Assembly: GCA_947172415.1 (NCBI GenBank)
Contig: OX359199.1
Coordinates: 2,072,001 to 2,136,000, forward strand
Direction of reading: 5' to 3'
Origin: Chondrosia reniformis
Taxonomy: Eukaryota > Porifera > Demospongiae > Chondrillida > Chondrillidae
Length of the DNA stretch: 64,000 bases
A program made the translations under genes and the position numbers. The notes below the pieces were generated by a model, which ran no database searches, was not told the DNA's origin, and saw only the letters and a list, made by a program, of their open reading frames with translations. This document shows, one piece after another, positions 60,774 through 64,000 of this stretch. Position 1 is the stretch's first letter. Every line of letters starts with the position of its first letter.

Positions 60774-63700
60774 ATGGATAAAATTACTTCGTTTGAAAAA
60801 GCTGACCTCGAGGATCTGGGGCCGGGAAAGTACTTCAAAACCTCTAAAGATGAATTAGGATACAGTGACTTTTTCTGGGACAGAGGAGTCGTTATATCTG
60901 CTACTGTTGTTATTGCCCTGAGCATTTTAGATTTCTCTTCAGCCATAACAGGAGATTCTGTTAGGTGTCTGACTCCCATTAACTTCACTCGTGATCAAGT
61001 AGCTTTCGTTAACAGTTTCTGTAGTGAATACACGCCACCTACTGACTATTTCCCAATCTTTCTTGCTGGAGAGGGATTCGTTTTAGGAGGACTACATTTC
61101 TTGTGGTGGATTTTAATGTTTGGTAAAATTAGTTCGTTTGCCTCCGTCGTAGACAGTCTTGATAGACACAAAGACAGAAAAATCGGGGATTTTACAGAAA
61201 AAAATTATATTAAAATGAGATTACTGAAAAGATCTTTCAAAGGCCGGTTTATCTACTTAAGTTATCTTTTCAAGTTGCTCTGTCAAATTATTTTGACTTA
61301 TTTCACTATGGTAATCTGTGCAGTAGAATTTACCGATTTTAACAGCGACTTCGATTGTCCGAAAGACTTGTCTGTAGTTGATCGTAATGTGTGGCTTTTA
61401 AATACAACCGTACCGTGTGTGTTGGAAGTACTTAGATCTCACAGAGTAGCCTGGATAGTAAACTATGTCTTGGTTAAAGCCATTTTTGCACTTTCACTCT
61501 TCGGTTTAGTAAAATGTCTTTGGACCCATGCAAGAGAGTTAAGTTACCAGGAATCTGGAAAGTTTTCCTTTCAGTATGGCCTGCCACTGGAGCACTGCTA
61601 CTTTCCCACAAAAAGACCATATCGGTGGTTTTGGTTGGATTATCGTATAACCAGTGACCTTGATTTTCTCTTAGTGAGACTGTATTCTCAAGATGTTGGT
61701 CGGGCTATGGTATTGAGGGAGTTATTAGTTTCTCAGTATGTAAAGGATAGCATTAGTGAAATTCAAGAAGCACTAACATTGTTAAAGCCTGCAAAAAGAG
61801 AACCTCATGGTATGCATAAATGCTAGCTTAATATGTACAATTTTTATATACAGTTAATTATTAAGTGCAGTATCTTCAACAGAATATTTTTGTATTTAAG
61901 TTAGACTCTAAGCAGAAATTGAACCATGGATATTTATCCTTTTCTCTATTTTATAGATTGTGATAAAAAACTTATAGATGATCTGAAACTACCTAGTGAG
62001 CTGATGAAACCTGGTGAAAAGTTGCAATCCTTTGCTAACTATTTAACATATTTTTTGTACAAATCTGATACTGTTAATTCTAATCGAGTAGTAACTCACA
62101 TAGATATGGATGTGGTAACCTTTGAAGCATGCTTTGGAACTCAAGGGTTTGCTTATAAATTGGCTTTAGTAGTCAATCAGGTATGTTTTAATTTACATAG
62201 GAAAAATTTAACTGTCAAATGGTTAACAGGTTTTAGTTTAATATGTATTGTAGATAATATCTCTGAGGTTTGATCCGTATTACAACCACGAGAAAGAACC
62301 TGTTGAACATGGCACATTTAAATCTGGAATTTGTGTTATCAGAACAAATAGCAATATTTACTCCCAGCCAACAATGATAAGAAGACAGGTGTGTGTCTAC
62401 TACTGAATATGGTTTCAGGACTACATACAATACTGCAAGTTACAAATGTTCTAACTCCTAGGATAACTGCAATTAAGTTGAAATATTAAATGGTATGAAT
62501 TGTAATTATAATTACACTGTAGGCACAGTAAAATATAGCAAACTTGACATTTAAAAGCATTGAGATCAGCACACTTATGCTTAGAGCTAGACCACATCGT
62601 ATTATTACATTTTCACACCTAATAGATTGTGGGTGCCCAGGTGTTTAATTCCAGTCAAACTTAATAGAATGAGGATTTCTTCCAACTACGTCAAATTACT
62701 TTATCTTTTGATATTTTGAGCATCTAGAGACACAGTTGGTGATGTGTTTGACAAATCAGAAGAGTAGCACCTAACTGTGTCTCTTTACGTTCAAAATCTT
62801 GAAAGAGGAACCTTTCAAAAGATCCAGTCTAAATTTATGGTCTTAAATAGCTCCTTCTCAAGATGTATCATCAATTCTGCTGGAGTTGCATTTGTTAACT
62901 GAGACCCCTTAAAAGGAATAGCCCATTTGGAATAATCTGTAACACGTGATTATTCCATTTCTCTGGTCGGTGTGCTAACCTTTCTGCCGACTTCGGCCAA
63001 CTCAACATTCATGGCGATGTTTGAAACTTCGTCACCGCACGGGTGTACTGCATCGACTAGAGGTCATTTATATGTACGTATTCCACATATTTTATCAATA
63101 CACTGTACATTTAGTACAGTCTAATTGATTTTATGTTTATCCCAAATGTATTGGAAAATGAAGGCATATTTAAAAGTTTAATCCCTTAAAATGTTGGTAT
63201 TGTGGACATTTGGATATATGATCCCCTGGATCCATTTACATTACATTAGATTAGGATATGGTAACTTGCACTGTCTACTGATAGCTGGATCATAGTTATA
63301 GGTAACAGGGCATTGGCATAATGTATTATTTACGTATACAGTGTTTTGGTACATGTATTTGTATGGATTATATAGCCACTTGCAATTGCCCCCAGGTCTC
63401 ACTATTATGCCCAGTTTGTACATATACATGTAGGTTGATGAAATGTTTGGAGTATACCTCAAAAAAGAACCACCTACATCACAACCTACATCACCACAAC
63501 CAAGATCACCACAACTAGCTACAGAGGACACCACAAAGAAGATTAAATTTATAATAATAGGCGCATTTGTAGATCGAGATCGAATTGTAACCTTACATAT
63601 GATACTGCACACGGTTGAACACCTTCTTGATCCGGATGCCCGTCTGATTATTGTTGTACCATCCAAAATAAATGGTAATGATGTGTCAAAACAATTTCAA

Positions 63701-63906
63701 ACCTTTTATCCGAGGTAAGGCCTCAAACAAAATGCATGAATAAATGTATATATATATATATGTGTATAACTATTATTGTGAATAGTGCCATTGGAAGAGT
63801 TACAGTATATGGCACAGATCCATGGGACTATAGACCTCAGATAGATTATGTTGACACTTTCATGCTCTCTAGTGGCATAAATCAACAAATAACATGTATT
63901 GGTTGA
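60774..63906 (+). CDS. Four-pass pannexin/innexin/LRRC8-fold membrane protein with unknown C-terminal domain
   Basis: Five exons join in phase: 60774-61809, 61957-62180, 62254-62388, 63434-63714, 63786-63906, giving 598 residues. The start is the first in-frame ATG (AAGATGGAT context). Hydrophobic segments lie at about 39-59, 93-116, 160-184 and 226-249. The first extracellular loop has Cys65 and Cys83 and the second Cys195 and Cys215, the 2+2 pattern of pannexin/innexin large-pore channels. After TM4, YRITSDLDFLLVRLYSQDVG and LRELLVSQYV resemble the post-TM4 segment of LRRC8 and pannexins. There are no leucine-rich repeats. The C-terminus has conserved-looking sequence (SGICVIRTNSNIYSQPTMIR), a proline-rich linker (PPTSQPTSPQPRSPQ) and an alpha/beta region (KIKFIIIGAFVDRDR; ARLIIVVPSK; GRVTVYGTDPWD). 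Channel assignment is inference from topology; I do not recognise the C-terminal domain. Confidence 0.65.
62690..62822. mobile_element. Foldback element, intron of the pannexin/LRRC8-like gene
   Basis: 'cttttgatattttgagcatc' with 'tagagacacagttggtg' on the left pairs with 'cacctaactgtgtctcttta' and 'cgttcaaaatcttgaaag' on the right. It is related to 31250-31363. Confidence 0.65.
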
Positions 63907-64000
63907 TTGAATATATTATGTAGAAGTATCTGATTGTGCAAACTACAATATATTTTGCCATATGTATTCATGTAATAGATGTACCTTATGTTATTCGTAA

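Overview
This window is genomic DNA of an early-branching animal, most likely a sponge. The evidence is eight spliced nuclear genes whose products read as orthologues of animal proteins (meckelin, ESCRT-II SNF8, SETD9, COX15, a plexin-domain protein, a PPM1H/J/M phosphatase, an AKAP9/pericentrin-type coiled coil and a pannexin/LRRC8-fold membrane protein), GT-AG introns of about 70 to 2,700 bases, AT-rich CpG-poor introns, and many short foldback elements. The taxon is an inference; no rRNA or mitochondrial marker is present.

Layout: TMEM67 (minus, 1601-8720, C-terminal exons not seen) is head to head with SNF8 (plus, 8801-14734), with 80 bases between the start codons. SNF8 converges on SETD9 (minus, 14943-19888). 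SETD9 is head to head with COX15 (plus, 19897-24057), with start codons 8 bases apart. A PLXDC-type receptor (plus, 24780-31624) follows. A 4.3 kb gene-poor stretch leads to a PPM1H-like phosphatase (minus, 35962-37371), which diverges from a ~2,460-residue AKAP9/pericentrin-like gene (plus, 37894-59486, 30 inferred coding exons). After a 1.3 kb gap with a perfect 111-bp palindrome comes a 598-residue pannexin/LRRC8-fold protein with an unrecognised C-terminal domain (plus, 60774-63906). Three divergent pairs probably share promoters. The genes do not form one pathway, although TMEM67 (ciliary transition zone) and AKAP9-like (centrosome) both belong to the centriole/cilium system.

Repeats: five of the eight genes (TMEM67, SNF8, SETD9, COX15, PLXDC) and the AKAP9-like gene carry intronic minisatellites with units of 16 to 41 bp; the largest is a 2 kb, 20-bp array that is nearly the whole last intron of SETD9. 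Long open frames through these arrays are artefacts. There are also TA-flanked pogo-like MITEs, several foldback families, tRNA-derived SINE fragments and a dispersed repeat with about eight partial copies. The palindrome TACGTA is strikingly abundant in non-coding DNA.

All exon boundaries were read by eye from splice signals, phase and remembered family sequences; no alignment or search was run.
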